From Ursus arctos (taxonomy: Eukaryota; Chordata; Mammalia; Carnivora; Ursidae): DNA of 64,000 nt. Below are positions 31,971 through 42,602 of this stretch, one piece after another (the stretch's first letter is position 1; the number at the start of each line of letters is the position of its first letter). A program made the translations under genes and the position numbers. The stretch spans positions 18,270,001 through 18,334,000 of the forward strand of contig NW_026622997.1 of the NCBI RefSeq assembly GCF_023065955.2, written 5' to 3'. A model generated the notes under the pieces. The model did no database searches, had not been told where the DNA came from, and saw only the letters and a list, made by a program, of their open reading frames with translations.

Positions 31971-32406
31971 AAACTACATTTTTGCGTGTGCAAAATTTTT
32001 CAGCCAACCCATGCAGTGTGAATTCAGACTGGAAACACACATGAGAGTTGGCTTAGGGTTATAGGTTCTCATGGGGAGTTCTTTCTTCCACCCAGTACCT
32101 AGGGTGACGATGGGCACGTTTTCTAGAGGTCCCTTTCTGTGTGGTGGAGTTTACTTCTCTTTAATCTAACAAGGACTGTATTTCCTTGGGCTCCCAACTT
32201 AACATGGGAGAGGGGGACCTGAGGCATAGACAGTGTTTTTCTATTCTATTCCTCACCTTGAGAAAGCCCTAGATTTTACATACTGCAGCACACATCCTAT
32301 GAGGTCAGCAAAACTCATGTTCAGCATCTCAAGTCATCAAGGTTTGGCAGAAAGTCCTGGAGGTATTTGGTGCTCACTTATTTTATAGCATCCCTTCTCT
32401 TTGTTT
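31971..32406. other. Unassigned stretch between two SINEs
   Basis: Possibly more decayed L1. Nothing is recognised with confidence. Confidence 0.3.
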
Positions 32407-32421
32407 AAAACTCCATAACCT

Positions 32422-32621
32422 GGGGCGCCTGGGTGGCACAGCGGTTAAGCGTCTGCCTTCGGCTCAGGGCGTGATCCCGGCGTTGTGGGATCGAGCCCCA
32501 CATCAGGCTCTTCCGCTATGAGCCTGCTTCTTCCTCTCCCACTCCCCCTGCTTGTGTTCCCTCTCTCGCTGGCTGTCTCTCTCTGTCGAATAAATTAAAA
32601 AATAAATAAAAAATAAAAAAT
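32422..32621 (+). mobile_element. Can-SINE (SINEC, ursid-type)
   Basis: Head GGGCGCCTGGGTGGCACAG, body TTCCGCTATGAGCCTGCTTC, tail of AAT and AAAT units. Target duplication AAAACTCCATAACCT, perfect over 15 bp (32407-32421 and 32622-32636). Confidence 0.96.
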
Positions 32622-32636
32622 AAAACTCCATAACCT

Positions 32637-32985
32637 TAGGAAAATCCCCAGACAAATCCAAACTGAAGGACATTCTATAAGATACCTGACCAGTACTCTT
32701 CAAAACTGTCAAGGTCGTGTAAATATATAGGAGGACACTCCTGTGACATGACAGCGAAACACACAGTGGTCCCCTGGCCTGGATTCTGGAAGGAGAGAAA
32801 CTGGTAAACTCTGTATGAAGTCTGGAGTCCAGCTAGTAGCAACGTAGTAACAATATTACCTTCGTTTTGGCAAATGCACCACAATGGTGTAAGATGACAG
32901 CCTTAGGAGAAACAGAGTGGAACTCTGTACTGTCTTTGCAACTTCTCTGTAAATCTAAAATTATTCCAAAATAAAAAGTTTCTTT
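32637..32985 (+). mobile_element. L1 3' end, sense
   Basis: AATCCCCAGACAAATCCAAA, ACCAGTACTCTTCAAAACTG, GAACTCTGTACTGTCTTTGC and CTGTAAATCTAAAATTATTC are landmarks of an old L1 3' UTR, ending AAAATAAAAAG. Confidence 0.65.
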
Positions 32986-33393
32986 ACAAAGAAGACACTA
33001 ATGATTTCTTCTTTAATTCCAGCTGGGTGGTCTATTTAAAAAGATGTTTCTTTCTGTAATCGGTATTTTGGGTTTACATTTGGGAGGATCCTACAGGGTA
33101 CCTATCACACCCCCAGAAGAAAATCCACTTACCCAGAGAAGAATAGACCAGAATCACGGTAACCACATGTGGCCATTATCAGGCATGAAATGTGGTAGAC
33201 TTGGAGTAGAATGTGCTTAAAGGACCAGGCCCCAGAGTAGAAGGGACATTTGAAAGAATGCCAACAGTCGCCCTTATGGGAAAGGAAGATCGGTTCCCAT
33301 GTATCCCTCAACAAAGGGAAGTGAATCAAACCAGTTACATGTACATAAAAATAACTGGAGGCAAAACATATCAATACTTTCTTGAACAGCGTT
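32986..33393. other. Unique stretch
   Basis: No named repeat and no credible exon. Confidence 0.4.
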
Positions 33394-33821
33394 TGTTATG
33401 GGTTGAATTATGTCCCCTCCCCCCAAATTTTTATGTGGAAGCAGTCACCCCCAGTACCACAGAAGATGACTTTATTGGCAAAGAGGACCTTTTCAGAGGT
33501 AACAAAGTTAAAATGAGGTCACTGGGGTGGGGTCCTAGGCCAATAGGAACGGTGTCCTTATAAAGAGGAGAAATTTGGGCATGGACACGTACACATGGGG
33601 AGAACAGCACGAGAGGATGAAGACAAAAATTAGGATGGTGCATCTATAAGCCAAGAAACACCACCAGACCACCAGAAGCAAGAGGAAGGCATAGAACATT
33701 CTCCCTCACCGCCCTTGGAAGGAACCAGCCCTTCCTCTGAACTGTGAGACCATACCTTTCTGTTCTTTAAGTTACCCAGCTTACGGTAACTTTGCGAGGC
33801 CAGCCCACACACACTACAACA
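33394..33821 (+). mobile_element. Solo LTR of an ERVL-MaLR element
   Basis: Start TGTTATGGGTTGAATTATGT, then GGTGTCCTTATAAAGAGGAG, CACGTACACATGGGGAGAAC and TCTGAACTGTGAGACC, ending near CACACTACAACA. The same family type as the LTR at 5228, in opposite orientation. About 430 bp with no internal region. Confidence 0.82.
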
Positions 33822-35055
33822 GCTCTTCTCTAAAACTTGATATAATGTCTTCACAGTAGGAGAGACAGGTCACCTGGGTCTGCCATGTGGAGCTGGTTCA
33901 GACCACGTATTTGTTAACTGTCTAGAGTAATCTGGAGAGAGGGGCAGGAGAGATCCTGTGACCTAGGGTTCATTGCCACCCCCTGCAACATTCTCATCTT
34001 TGGGTGGCATCCTTTTCTATTAATATTTCAGTTTCACAGAGAGGTCCTGGAGTATAATCAATTGTTCTCTTTCAGAGTGCTCTCTACCTGAAAAAGCACA
34101 ATGTCCTTATCGACACTGCACTTTAAAGAATGTTCTGAAGTAAATCTACAGGGCATTCTGGCTATTCAGATCCGGAAATGGGTAAACCAATAAGGATAAA
34201 AAGACACAGAGAGATGTTTTGGCAAGATCGCAGAGCAATCGGTGCCAGAGATTGGAACAGAATCAATGCCCCATTGCAGAGCATGGTCAAGGATCCGAAT
34301 GACCTCCAACAGTCAATCTAGCCCATCCCTTGAGGTTATGGGCCAATGGGTAGAATCTCCAGGCCTAGGAGAGTGCTAGTGACTCTTTCAGCCCCATAAA
34401 GCCCAGTTCCAGTCCAATAAACCCAGTTCCAGTCTCTCACAACTCAAAAAGATAAACATATCTTTGTGGGTTACCCCAAGATTCCTTACCAACGACCCAA
34501 AATCATGCAGAGTGATAGAGACACACTAGAATCTCAGACCCCCCAGCAGAGCGAATAGAATACACCCAGAACCAGACTCAACTCCTCTAAAGAAGTAAGG
34601 TAGAACTTCTCTCTATTGCCAGGTGTGTATACCCCTCCCCTTTCTCTTAGCACAGTCCCCACCCCCTCCATTCATGCTATAATACTAGAAGCCAAAGTGA
34701 AGCAGATGATCCAGAGAATTCTGAACTAAAGGGGTTCAGGTGGGGGGAGTGTATAATGAAAGCACTGTCACACACTAGTCACCAAAAATGCTTGTCAACA
34801 CCACCAGCTACTTAGGACACACACAACCCTCCCTTGGATTCCAGACCTGGGCACCGCCTCTTCTCCAGCTGAGCTTCCCCAGGTCTCAGACTCAACAGTC
34901 TCAGCACAGAGTGAGTGTAGCACAAAGCACACGTCTGTGGGTCCCTCAGCAGCTCTTGACCCCATCCCTTCCTCATCGCCCACAGTGCTGGTGGCAGAGG
35001 CTATCTCGCACTATGGCAGAAGCGGCCTCCAATCCAGCCCCATCCGAGAGGGAGG
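33822..35055. other. Mostly unique stretch
   Basis: A weak MIR lies at 34165-34290 and a short tandem CCAGTTCCAGTC duplication at about 34399-34438. No credible exon. Confidence 0.4.
34165..34290 (+). repeat. Possible MIR SINE
   Basis: GACACAGAGAGATGTTTTGG, AGATCGCAGAGCAATCGGTG and CCAGAGATTGGAAC fall in MIR order. Diverged. Confidence 0.42.
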
Positions 35056-35310
35056 CAATGCAAGCCACAAAGACAGAATTTTAAACTTAGCAGCCCCTTT
35101 TAAGAAACTGGAAAAAAACACATGAAATCAATTTTAAGGATGTGTTCCATTTAACCCAATATATGGAAAAAATCATTTTGACATGTAGTCGATGTACAAA
35201 GTTATTAATGGGATAGTTTACCTTTTTTGGGTTGGGTCTTCCAATTTGGGTGTGTGCTTTACACTTTCAGCACATTTTATTTGTGCTAACTGCTTTATAA
35301 GAATGGCTGC
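35056..35310. mobile_element. hAT-Charlie fragment
   Basis: ATGCAAGCCACAAAG, CATGAAATCAATTTTAAGG, CCATTTAACCCAATATATGG, ATTTTGACATGTAGTCGATG, GTGTGTGCTTTACACTTTC and AGCACATTTTATTTGTGC match a common mammalian hAT element in order. The termini are lost. Confidence 0.7.
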
Positions 35311-35764
35311 CATATTGAATAACATCAGTCTAAGAGCCTCAAGTGATGTCACGGCTTCAAGTCTTGGGAAGGTGTATGATTTTAGAGGACACATATTTTC
35401 TGTCACCCATCTTTTATCCTTTCAGTGGGATCCATGAAAGAAGGTTCCAATAAATTCTTTTTTGTTCCAATAAATGGTAATCAAACCCAATTCCCAGCCT
35501 TTACATACCCAGTTGTCTATCTGAAAGGACCTCTTCCCCTTCATTCCCTGTTTGCCTCAAGGGAACCTATTTTTTCCAGTTGTTCTTCTCCAGTTCCAAA
35601 GGCAATTCTTTAGTTATCCAAAGCTGAAACAAAGATGGCCTCTTCGAGACTCCATGGAATTGTATCTAGTACAGTGCCCTGAACTTGCTTGAAATCATTT
35701 CACTTCCCTTACAAGACTAAATTATTTTAAAAAGAGGAGATATGTGTTACCTCTGTGTATTCCA
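35311..35764. other. Unique stretch
   Basis: It holds a small direct duplication GTTCCAATAAA (about 35446 and 35464). No named repeat. Confidence 0.4.
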
Positions 35765-36040
35765 AACCCAGCAGGCACAAGGCCTGGCACAAGGTTGCTT
35801 ACAACATGGCAGCCTGGTTCCCCTAGAGCGGATGATCCAAGAAACAATGAGGAAAGCGAACAAGACGAAAGCCACCACGTTTTTTAGAACCTGATCTTGA
35901 GAGTAACACACCATCACTTTCGCCACATTCTTCTGGTCACACAGATCACCCCTGCCCAGTGTGGAAGGGGACTAAGTGGGTGTAAGTTCCAGAAGGTAGG
36001 GGTCCACGGGGGCCATCATGGAGGCTGGCAGAGAATGAAA
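35765..36040 (-). mobile_element. MLT1-type LTR fragment, antisense
   Basis: CACCATCACTTTCGCCACAT, TCTTCTGGTCACACAGATCA, GGAAGGGGACTAAGTG and GGGGGCCATCATGGAGGC are reverse MLT1 blocks. Confidence 0.6.
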
Positions 36041-36859
36041 CACCCGCTTCTAGACCATGGAAACTGTGAATCTAGTCCTTGATGGCATGTAAGTCATTGA
36101 CCTGAAGATACTATGCAGCCAGCAAAGTCAAGCCCTTCCTGTCTCTGCGCACATATCCTCCTGCCACACTGATACCCACGCTCAGTGTTTGTGCTGTTGA
36201 ATTATTTCTTGTGCACTTCAGCGAGGTCCCACATGAGTCTACCTTGGTAAGGCAGGCCCGATGTCTGGTAAGGCGGCAACCTCCACCAGCCTAAATGGGC
36301 CCTGTTAGGGATAAATACAGTTCAGTTTACTGTGATGAATGGATCCGTTTGTCAGGGCTTTCTCAAATTTTTCAAACTCTACTTCAAAGAGGAACCTATA
36401 AACGTCTAGGCTTTTTGCAGCTGAAAGCAATTAACCACACAGCAATTGTAAAGAAATGGAAAGGAGACAGTTGTTTCACAAGTGGAAAAAAAATACTGAA
36501 AATTGATCTCTGTGTGGGCAACAAAGTTTAGGTAGTAACAATATTAATAACATGAGTTCAAATGTGATAGGTTTTAAAGCTCAATGCTGTTACATGGGGT
36601 TAAAAGTCTTGGTAAGCAAATACCGTGGGGATTTCCTGCAAGCTGAAACCAAAAGAGTTTTGCCACCCTATTGCTAAATTAAAAGGGGTAAATAGGCATA
36701 ATATCCACAGGGGATAGCTGGGTCCCACAGGTCCCTATTGTGGACACTACTGGTTTGCCTATTTTAATAAGACCGTATCGCACTAGGAAAAAATGTTTGA
36801 CTATGACTGTAACATTTATATATGAATGTAAAACATACATGCAAAAAAGTTTCAAAGTA
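36041..36859. other. Unique stretch
   Basis: AT-rich. No named repeat and no credible exon. Confidence 0.4.
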
Positions 36860-37105
36860 TGAGATTAAAAAATAGCAATGTACAGCATGTGACTACAGTT
36901 AATAGTCATATTGTGTTGCATATTTGAAAGTTGCTAAGAGAATAAATCTTAAAAGCTCTCATTATAAGAAAAAAGAGTCTGATGGATGTTAACTAGACTT
37001 ATCGTTGTAATCAATTTACATTATACACAAATAGCAAATCGTTATGTTGTGTACCAGACACTAATATAATGTGATATATCGATTACACCTCAATAAAATA
37101 AACTA
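36860..37105 (+). mobile_element. L1 3' end, sense
   Basis: GTACAGCATGTGACTACAGT, TATTTGAAAGTTGCTAAGAG, GGATGTTAACTAGACTTATC, GTTGTGTACCAGACACTAAT and ACACCTCAATAAAATAAAC are the terminal blocks of an L1MA/carnivore L1 3' UTR. Strongly 5'-truncated. Confidence 0.85.
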
Positions 37106-38479
37106 AAATAAAATAGAAATTCTATTTTTTTTTTATTCCCATACCATCCTGTGAAGCTCATTTTGGAGATCACAGCCTTAGACAAAATTATCCTTTACTC
37201 GTTCAGTTGGACTTGTGCGTGGGCCAGACGTGGCCAGCTAATGGAATTGGGACAGAGTGGATGGGGGAGCATGATTTTCCCCTGTATCTATTCACACTTA
37301 GACATCCACACTGAAACTACTAAGGAGATTCATGAAAGAAAAAAAATGGATTGAATTATAAGATCATAAGATCCCTGGGGTTTCTGGAATATAGATGTAT
37401 GTGTAATGAACAGTAGTCATTCCAGATGGAGGCTGGGTAGAGAGAGCACTGGGTCCCTGAGAGGGAACGTGAAGCAGAGAGTCAGAGAGTCAGAGAATGG
37501 GGTGGATTGCTGGGATAGAGGCAGGAGAATGAGCTGTTCCAGCCAGACTACCTTGGGTCCAGGCAGTTTTACCATGAAATTCCTGCTGATAGAATATAGA
37601 ACTGGGAGAGGGAGTATTCTCTCTCTCACTATGGAAATGTCATCTGGATGGATTAACAGAGATCTATCTACTGATTGCTGCTGGGGGTCACTGCATGATG
37701 GGAGTCCCTGCAGGTCTGTTAGGGCTTGAGTTGGAATCAAAACTCAACCACACCAGAGTCAGAGGTAATTTATAACACAGGAAGGTCTGAGAACCTCTGG
37801 CCCCAAGCACTCCAGCACTGGACCTTGTCTCTCACGTCCCAATTGTGGCTGATACTGGGCTGAGGGAGCTTCCCCCATTCCTCTGCCTTTCAGAGGGCCA
37901 CAGCCTATTTTCACCAACAAGGCTACCTCCAGCTGCACCAGCAGTGGGAGAAAGTTTCTAAATGCAGAGTGACACTCTAGTGGAAATTTCCAGCTCCGGA
38001 CTATTGTGTGGTCCTGTCTTGGCCCGCAATGGATTCATAAATGATCAGAGCTGAGTTCTGGACACACGTGAACACCCTTAGGGATTCTAAGAAAAAAATT
38101 TTTTTTCGAGAAAAGCATCCTGGAAACAACTGAGTTTTCTGCAGCCAGGAAGGGTATTTTTATAACCCTGGTCTCACTTGTGTGAGCAGGCGAGTGAGAC
38201 TAAGATGTTCCTGTGAAACGCCCGAGACTGTCCCAGCTAGTGCCACAAGATGAGGTCTGAGGAGAGTGCCATAAAAATAGAACAAATTCTGGCCACCGCT
38301 TTTAGCAAGAGATCCTGCTACTTGCTAAAATAAATAATGTAATGGCAACCAGTACAATAGCTTCCATTTTAGAACATCACAAAAACATCTGTAGGGAAAA
38401 TAAACAATCCCATGCCTTTGGCAGAAGAGCTCGACCAAGGAAGTGTGGAAACCAAGTAATCAGCTGCCGGAACGGAGAC
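37106..38479. other. Unique stretch
   Basis: No named repeat and no credible exon. A GAGAGTCAGAGAGTCAGAGA short tandem lies near 37478. Confidence 0.4.
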
Positions 38480-39050
38480 ACTGACACACCCATTCTTCTC
38501 CCCTTCCTGCAGAAACCTCAGTGAAATACACACAAGAAAAAAGAAGTGGCTCAAATCCACATGACCGAAGCGACCTGGAGAGGAGATGACAGCAAAAACT
38601 GAGAGCTGGAAGGTGGACAACGGCTGACTCAGCAGACCAGAGAAAGCTGAACCAGACCTGCAGCCGAGAAAGCCACAGAAAAGAGCCGTTTTCCCTAAGG
38701 AAGCCTGGAAACCCAGATGTTCAAGTTACAGGACCCTCAGAAGGCAAGGAAAACAGGAGAACTGGTTGGAAGACCTTATGTAGCATCTGGATCCCCAAAG
38801 CCTGTCTTCTACTTCACGCAGTCAGATGATTGTCCCCCCTCCCCCAGCCGCCCCCCTTGCCTCAGAAGACCGGACGTTTAGAGAGATTCAACAAGATAGA
38901 CTTTGGACTCCAAACAGCTGAGGGCAGAGTGAGAGCCTTACTGTAAAGAGGAAATTTAGGTGAAAGTCTGCACCTTGAACAATGGGATCCCCAACTTTCC
39001 CTCCACCTTAGCTGGTAGAAGGTTGGCAGCCCATGAAGCAAATCAGAGTT

Positions 39051-39452
39051 GAGTTGTCCAATATGGTGGCCACTAGTCACAAGTAACTGAGTTTAAATTA
39101 AGCAAAATTAAATAAAGTTAAAAATTAAATATTTTCGGGCACCTGGGTGGCTCAGTCGGTTAGGCGTCTGACTCTTGGTTTTGGATCAGGTCATGATCTC
39201 AGGATTGTGAGATCAAGTCTGCATTGGGCTCCATGCTCAGCAGGGAGTCTGCTTGAGATTCTCCCTCTCCCTCTGCCCCTCTCCTTGCTTGAGCTCTCTC
39301 TAAAATAAATAAATAAATCTTTTTAAAAAATAACATTTTCAAATGTACTAGCCACATTGCTAGTACTGAATAGCCATATGTGACTAGTGGCTACCATGTT
39401 GGACAGCACTGAATGTTTTCATCACCACGTGAGGTTCTGTGGAACAGCACTG
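39051..39452. mobile_element. hAT-Charlie element, split by a Can-SINE
   Basis: Left: TTGTCCAATATGGTGGCCAC and an AT-rich AAATTAAATAAAGTTAAAA part. Right: ATGTGACTAGTGGCTACCAT, GTTGGACAGCACTGAATG and GTTCTGTGGAACAGCACTG. Large inverted-repeat structure (GGTGGCCACTAGTCAC against GTGACTAGTGGCTACC). A SINE occupies 39137-39330. Confidence 0.78.
39137..39330 (+). mobile_element. Can-SINE (SINEC), older subfamily
   Basis: Head GGGCACCTGGGTGGCTCAG, CAGGTCATGATCTCAGG, GCTCAGCAGGGAGTCTGC, tail AAAATAAATAAATAAATC. Likely diverged target duplication TAAATATTTTC and TAACATTTTC. Confidence 0.92.
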
Positions 39453-40285
39453 GCTCAGAGTCCCTCTCTTGAGGAAACCAACCAGCCTGAGAGAGAAACC
39501 TACAGAGAGTGACATTCATTGATCTCCCAGAGTGAAACCCAATAGCTAACAAGCCCCACTCATGTCAACAGAGCTTCTATCAGAAATGTGGCCTCTCACT
39601 CTTAAACATAAGATGGCAAATCTGAATGACCAAGTATCTGAGGAAAGTCTCAATTATCAGAGACAAGAGGAAATAATACAAAGTGCATTGCACCCATGAA
39701 AGCAAAATAGGAAAGAATAAAAATATGAGAGGGAAATTAGAAACTAAATAGATTAGGTGGTAAAGTCTCTTGGAATGCCAAAAAAAAAAAAAAAAGTTGA
39801 AAACAGGAGAGAAAACCTAAGATAACGTATCTGTCCATGAAATTCATCTTTCAACTCAAAGGAGTTCCAAAAAAAAAAAGAAAGAAAAAAGAACTGAATA
39901 AAAGGGGAGGGAAAAAGTTATCAAAGTCATAGAATGAGATTTCCCAGAACTTTCCAGATTGAAAAGAGCCACTGAGTGTACAGCACTGTGAATGAAATAA
40001 AACATATATCAAGGCACATCATCATGAAATTTTTTGAACACTGGAGATAAAGAGGAGACTCCCAAGTGCTCCTGAGAGCAAACACAAGTCACACACAAAA
40101 GATCAGGTATCAGGATCACACTGGTGTCATCAACAGTGATACTGAAAGCTGAAAGGCAGCACATCTCTAAAAGTACTAAGGAAAAATGATTTTCAACCTG
40201 AAATTCTATACCCAAGGGTGAAGGTTGAATAAAAACGACGTTTTCAGCTATACAGTGGATCAAAAATTTGCTTCTGTGTCAGTCA

Positions 40286-40539
40286 GCGTGAATAGGAAAC
40301 AGAAGGCTCGCTGAAACTGAGGAGAGTAACTATTTACAAAAGTATGGCCAGGGTGAAGGGAACGGAACCAGAAATGTTGAGGTATCCCGAAGCTGGCAGG
40401 AGCAGGGAGCTGTTACAACGCTAAGTGCTAAAAGCACATAGGGAGGGCATGCTTCCTGAACCTGGAGGGACAGCTGTGGCTCGAGGAGGCAGCCACCTAC
40501 TGGAAGCTATGGCCACCAGACAATCACAGCTCCACAAGG
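40286..40539. other. Probable LTR-related stretch, unnamed
   Basis: GAGTAACTATTTACAAAAG and GGTGAAGGGAACGGAACC resemble an old mammalian repeat, but I cannot name it. Confidence 0.3.
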
Positions 40540-40800
40540 AATGAGATAGGCTACAAACAGCCCCTGTTGGGTCATGAGGACACCCAAGCAACCTGTGGAA
40601 AGGCCCAAATAGGGAAGAACTGAGACCTCTGGCCAGCAACCAACACCAACCGGCCATCCATGTGAATGACCTTGAAATCAGATCCTTCAACTCCAGAACC
40701 CCCAAACTCCTGACTCACAAAAACTGTAAGATAATGAATGTTTGTTACTTTGTGGCACTAACTTCTATAGTAATTTGTTATGCAATAATAGATATCTGGT
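40540..40800 (+). mobile_element. MLT1-type LTR 3' part
   Basis: GAACTGAGACCTCTGGCCAG, CCAACACCAACCGGCC, CACAAAAACTGTAAGATAAT, GAATGTTTGTTACTTTGTGG and TAGTAATTTGTTATGCAATA are MLT1 3' blocks in order. Confidence 0.68.
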
Positions 40801-40824
40801 AGATAATAAAGAGGATGAGAATGA

Positions 40825-40834
40825 GGAGAGAGAG

Positions 40835-40866
<32 letters not shown>
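40825..40866. repeat. (GA)n(TG)n compound microsatellite
   Basis: About six GA units run directly into about fourteen GT units. Likely polymorphic. Confidence 0.95.
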
Positions 40867-40870
<4 letters not shown>

Positions 40871-41268
40871 GAGTGGAAAGCAAGAAGCTAAATAATTATT
40901 TTTTGTAGAAGAGAGTCAACAGACATATTGAAAACTGAAAATCATAAAATAGAGAAGTAAATATATTACTTGAAATAAGAAGAAACATCTGAAAAAGCAG
41001 AGAGTGTTTGCCTTGAGGTATCCAGAATTGAGACTGGAGGGAGAGGTTTGGGTCTTATTAACAGCAGTATTAAGCCCCCAGCTCTCTGATTCAGCAAGAA
41101 GAGTAGTAAGAGGGAATATTTGAGATGAAGTTGCAGAGATCCTAGGTGGAAATACTCAGGGAGGAGAGTCTGAGAACCAGTCAGAGCTGGACAGCACATC
41201 CAAACCAGGTAATGAGACCCAAGAGACCCATCGCAACATGGAGACTAATCTGGAGCTTGAAATAAGAC
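40867..41268. other. Unique stretch
   Basis: No named repeat and no credible exon. Confidence 0.4.
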
Positions 41269-41282
41269 ATGAGCTCTCCAGG

Positions 41283-41489
41283 GGTACCTGGGTGGCTCAG
41301 CCAGTTAAGCGTTCAACTCTTGGTTTCAGCTCAGGTCATGATCTTAGGGTCTTGAGATCAAGCCCTGCATGGGGTTCTGCGCTCAGGGAAGAGTCTGCTT
41401 TCCCCTCTCCCTCTGCCCTTCCTCCCTCTTTCTCTCTCTTTCAAATAAATAGACAAATCTTTAAAATAAAAATTTAAAAAAAGAGAGAG
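41283..41489 (+). mobile_element. Can-SINE (SINEC), older subfamily
   Basis: Head GGTACCTGGGTGGCTCAG, TCAGGTCATGATCTTAGG, tail CAAATAAATAGACAAATC. Flanked by ATGAGCTCTCCAGG (41269-41282) and ATGAGGCCTCCAGG (41490-41503), a target duplication with two changes. Confidence 0.93.
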
Positions 41490-41503
41490 ATGAGGCCTCC
41501 AGG

Positions 41504-42406
41504 TTGACATGAAGAGGGGACCAGAAGATGTTAAACCAAGGATCAGACTCCCTCTGGGACCCTGGGGAAGATGGTGATCCCAATGAGGCAGAAGTGAATG
41601 ACCTAAACTGTGGGCTATTTTAAGGAGAAGGGCACTGGAAAAATACTTAGCGACTTCACAGACACTTAGTGGACATCCAGCGTGACTAATGACAAACCTC
41701 TAGAGTGGCTCTTATACCTCCCGCCTCACTGCATGACCAGCCATACAATAGAGGGTGTAAACGCCCTTCCTTGACTGAAGGCCCTGCGCTGAACACATTC
41801 CTCTCAGAAATTCACATTCAAATGAAAATCATCAACATCATTATGATTAGAATAACTTTCATTATTCCATTTACTTTGGTCTTGACATATCATTTTGTAG
41901 TGGGCATGTATTTTTTTTTTTTTTTTTTAGTGGGCATATATTTTAAATTGTTGACATTACATTGCTGGGATTGACCGCTAAATGCCTAGAAGCACTGTCT
42001 TCTGAATCCATGCCAAATTCCCGTTAAATGAATCACCAGCACCATAAGATTTTTAGTGTCTTACATGTGCAATCTTCCATGATTGCCAGAACGCTGACGA
42101 TTATTATCATCTGCTCTAAATCGTGTGTCTTTTCAGAGCAGCCTCTCCCATGAGAAGCTCGTGTTGGTCGGCTGGCAACAATTCCTACAGCTCTCTGCCC
42201 CATACCATGAAGGAATTCCTTAGCTGGAAAAAGAGGATAACGCTACTGAGGTTTGGGGGACTTCCGGCTCCTGTCGGGTGGCCTCATCATTTCCAGCTGC
42301 CTGAGGAAGTGCAGACAGGAGAACAGGAAAAGGCCACCCATACTGAAGAGAGAGCAAATCTTAGGGCTGATATTCCTCATTAGAGGCTCCCAAAGCTCTT
42401 GGCTTT
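41504..42406. other. Unique stretch with a tail-only insertion
   Basis: No named repeat except the poly(T) insertion at 41911-41928. No credible exon. Confidence 0.4.
41898..41940 (-). mobile_element. Poly(A)-only retroinsertion (antisense)
   Basis: Eighteen T bases (41911-41928) sit between TAGTGGGCATGTA (41898-41910) and TAGTGGGCATATA (41928-41940; the leading T is shared with the T-run). A run of T between two near-identical direct repeats is what an L1-mediated insertion would leave if only the poly(A) tail was copied. Confidence 0.6.
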
Positions 42407-42602
42407 CACTTGACATGTTTTCAGTCTCTGATCATACTCGAATCATTTCCCCTCTCACTTGACATGTTTTCAGTCTCTGGTCATACTCGAGTCATTTTCC
42501 CCTCTCACTTGACATGTTTCAGTCTCTGGTCATACTCGAGTCATTTTCCCCTCTCACTTGACATGTTTCAGTCTCTGGTCATACTCGAATCATTTCCCCT
42601 CT
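42407..42602 (+). repeat. Minisatellite, four copies of a 48-50 bp unit
   Basis: Units start at 42407, 42456, 42506 and 42555. Each begins CACTTGACATGTTT and ends with CATTTCCCCTCT or CATTTTCCCCTCT. Copies differ by only a few bases, so the expansion is recent. The two inner copies carry CTCGAG and the outer two CTCGAA. Confidence 0.97.

Larger units (their letters stand above)
38480..40285 (+). mobile_element. HAL1/L1M-type LINE, interrupted
   Basis: A 5'-like part (CAAGTTACAGGACCCTCAGA at about 38722) and a well-marked later part (CAAGGCACATCATCATGAAA, GATCAGGTATCAGGATCAC, AACCTGAAATTCTATACCC between 40009 and 40212) are colinear with HAL1-type elements. A hAT (39051-39452) and a Can-SINE inside the hAT interrupt it. 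A-runs at 39780-39796 and 39870-39880. The 5' part is less certain. Confidence 0.5.

Noticed and set aside
42407..42602. CRISPR-like regular repeats
   Set aside because: Units are directly adjacent with no spacers and the genome is mammalian; it is a minisatellite.
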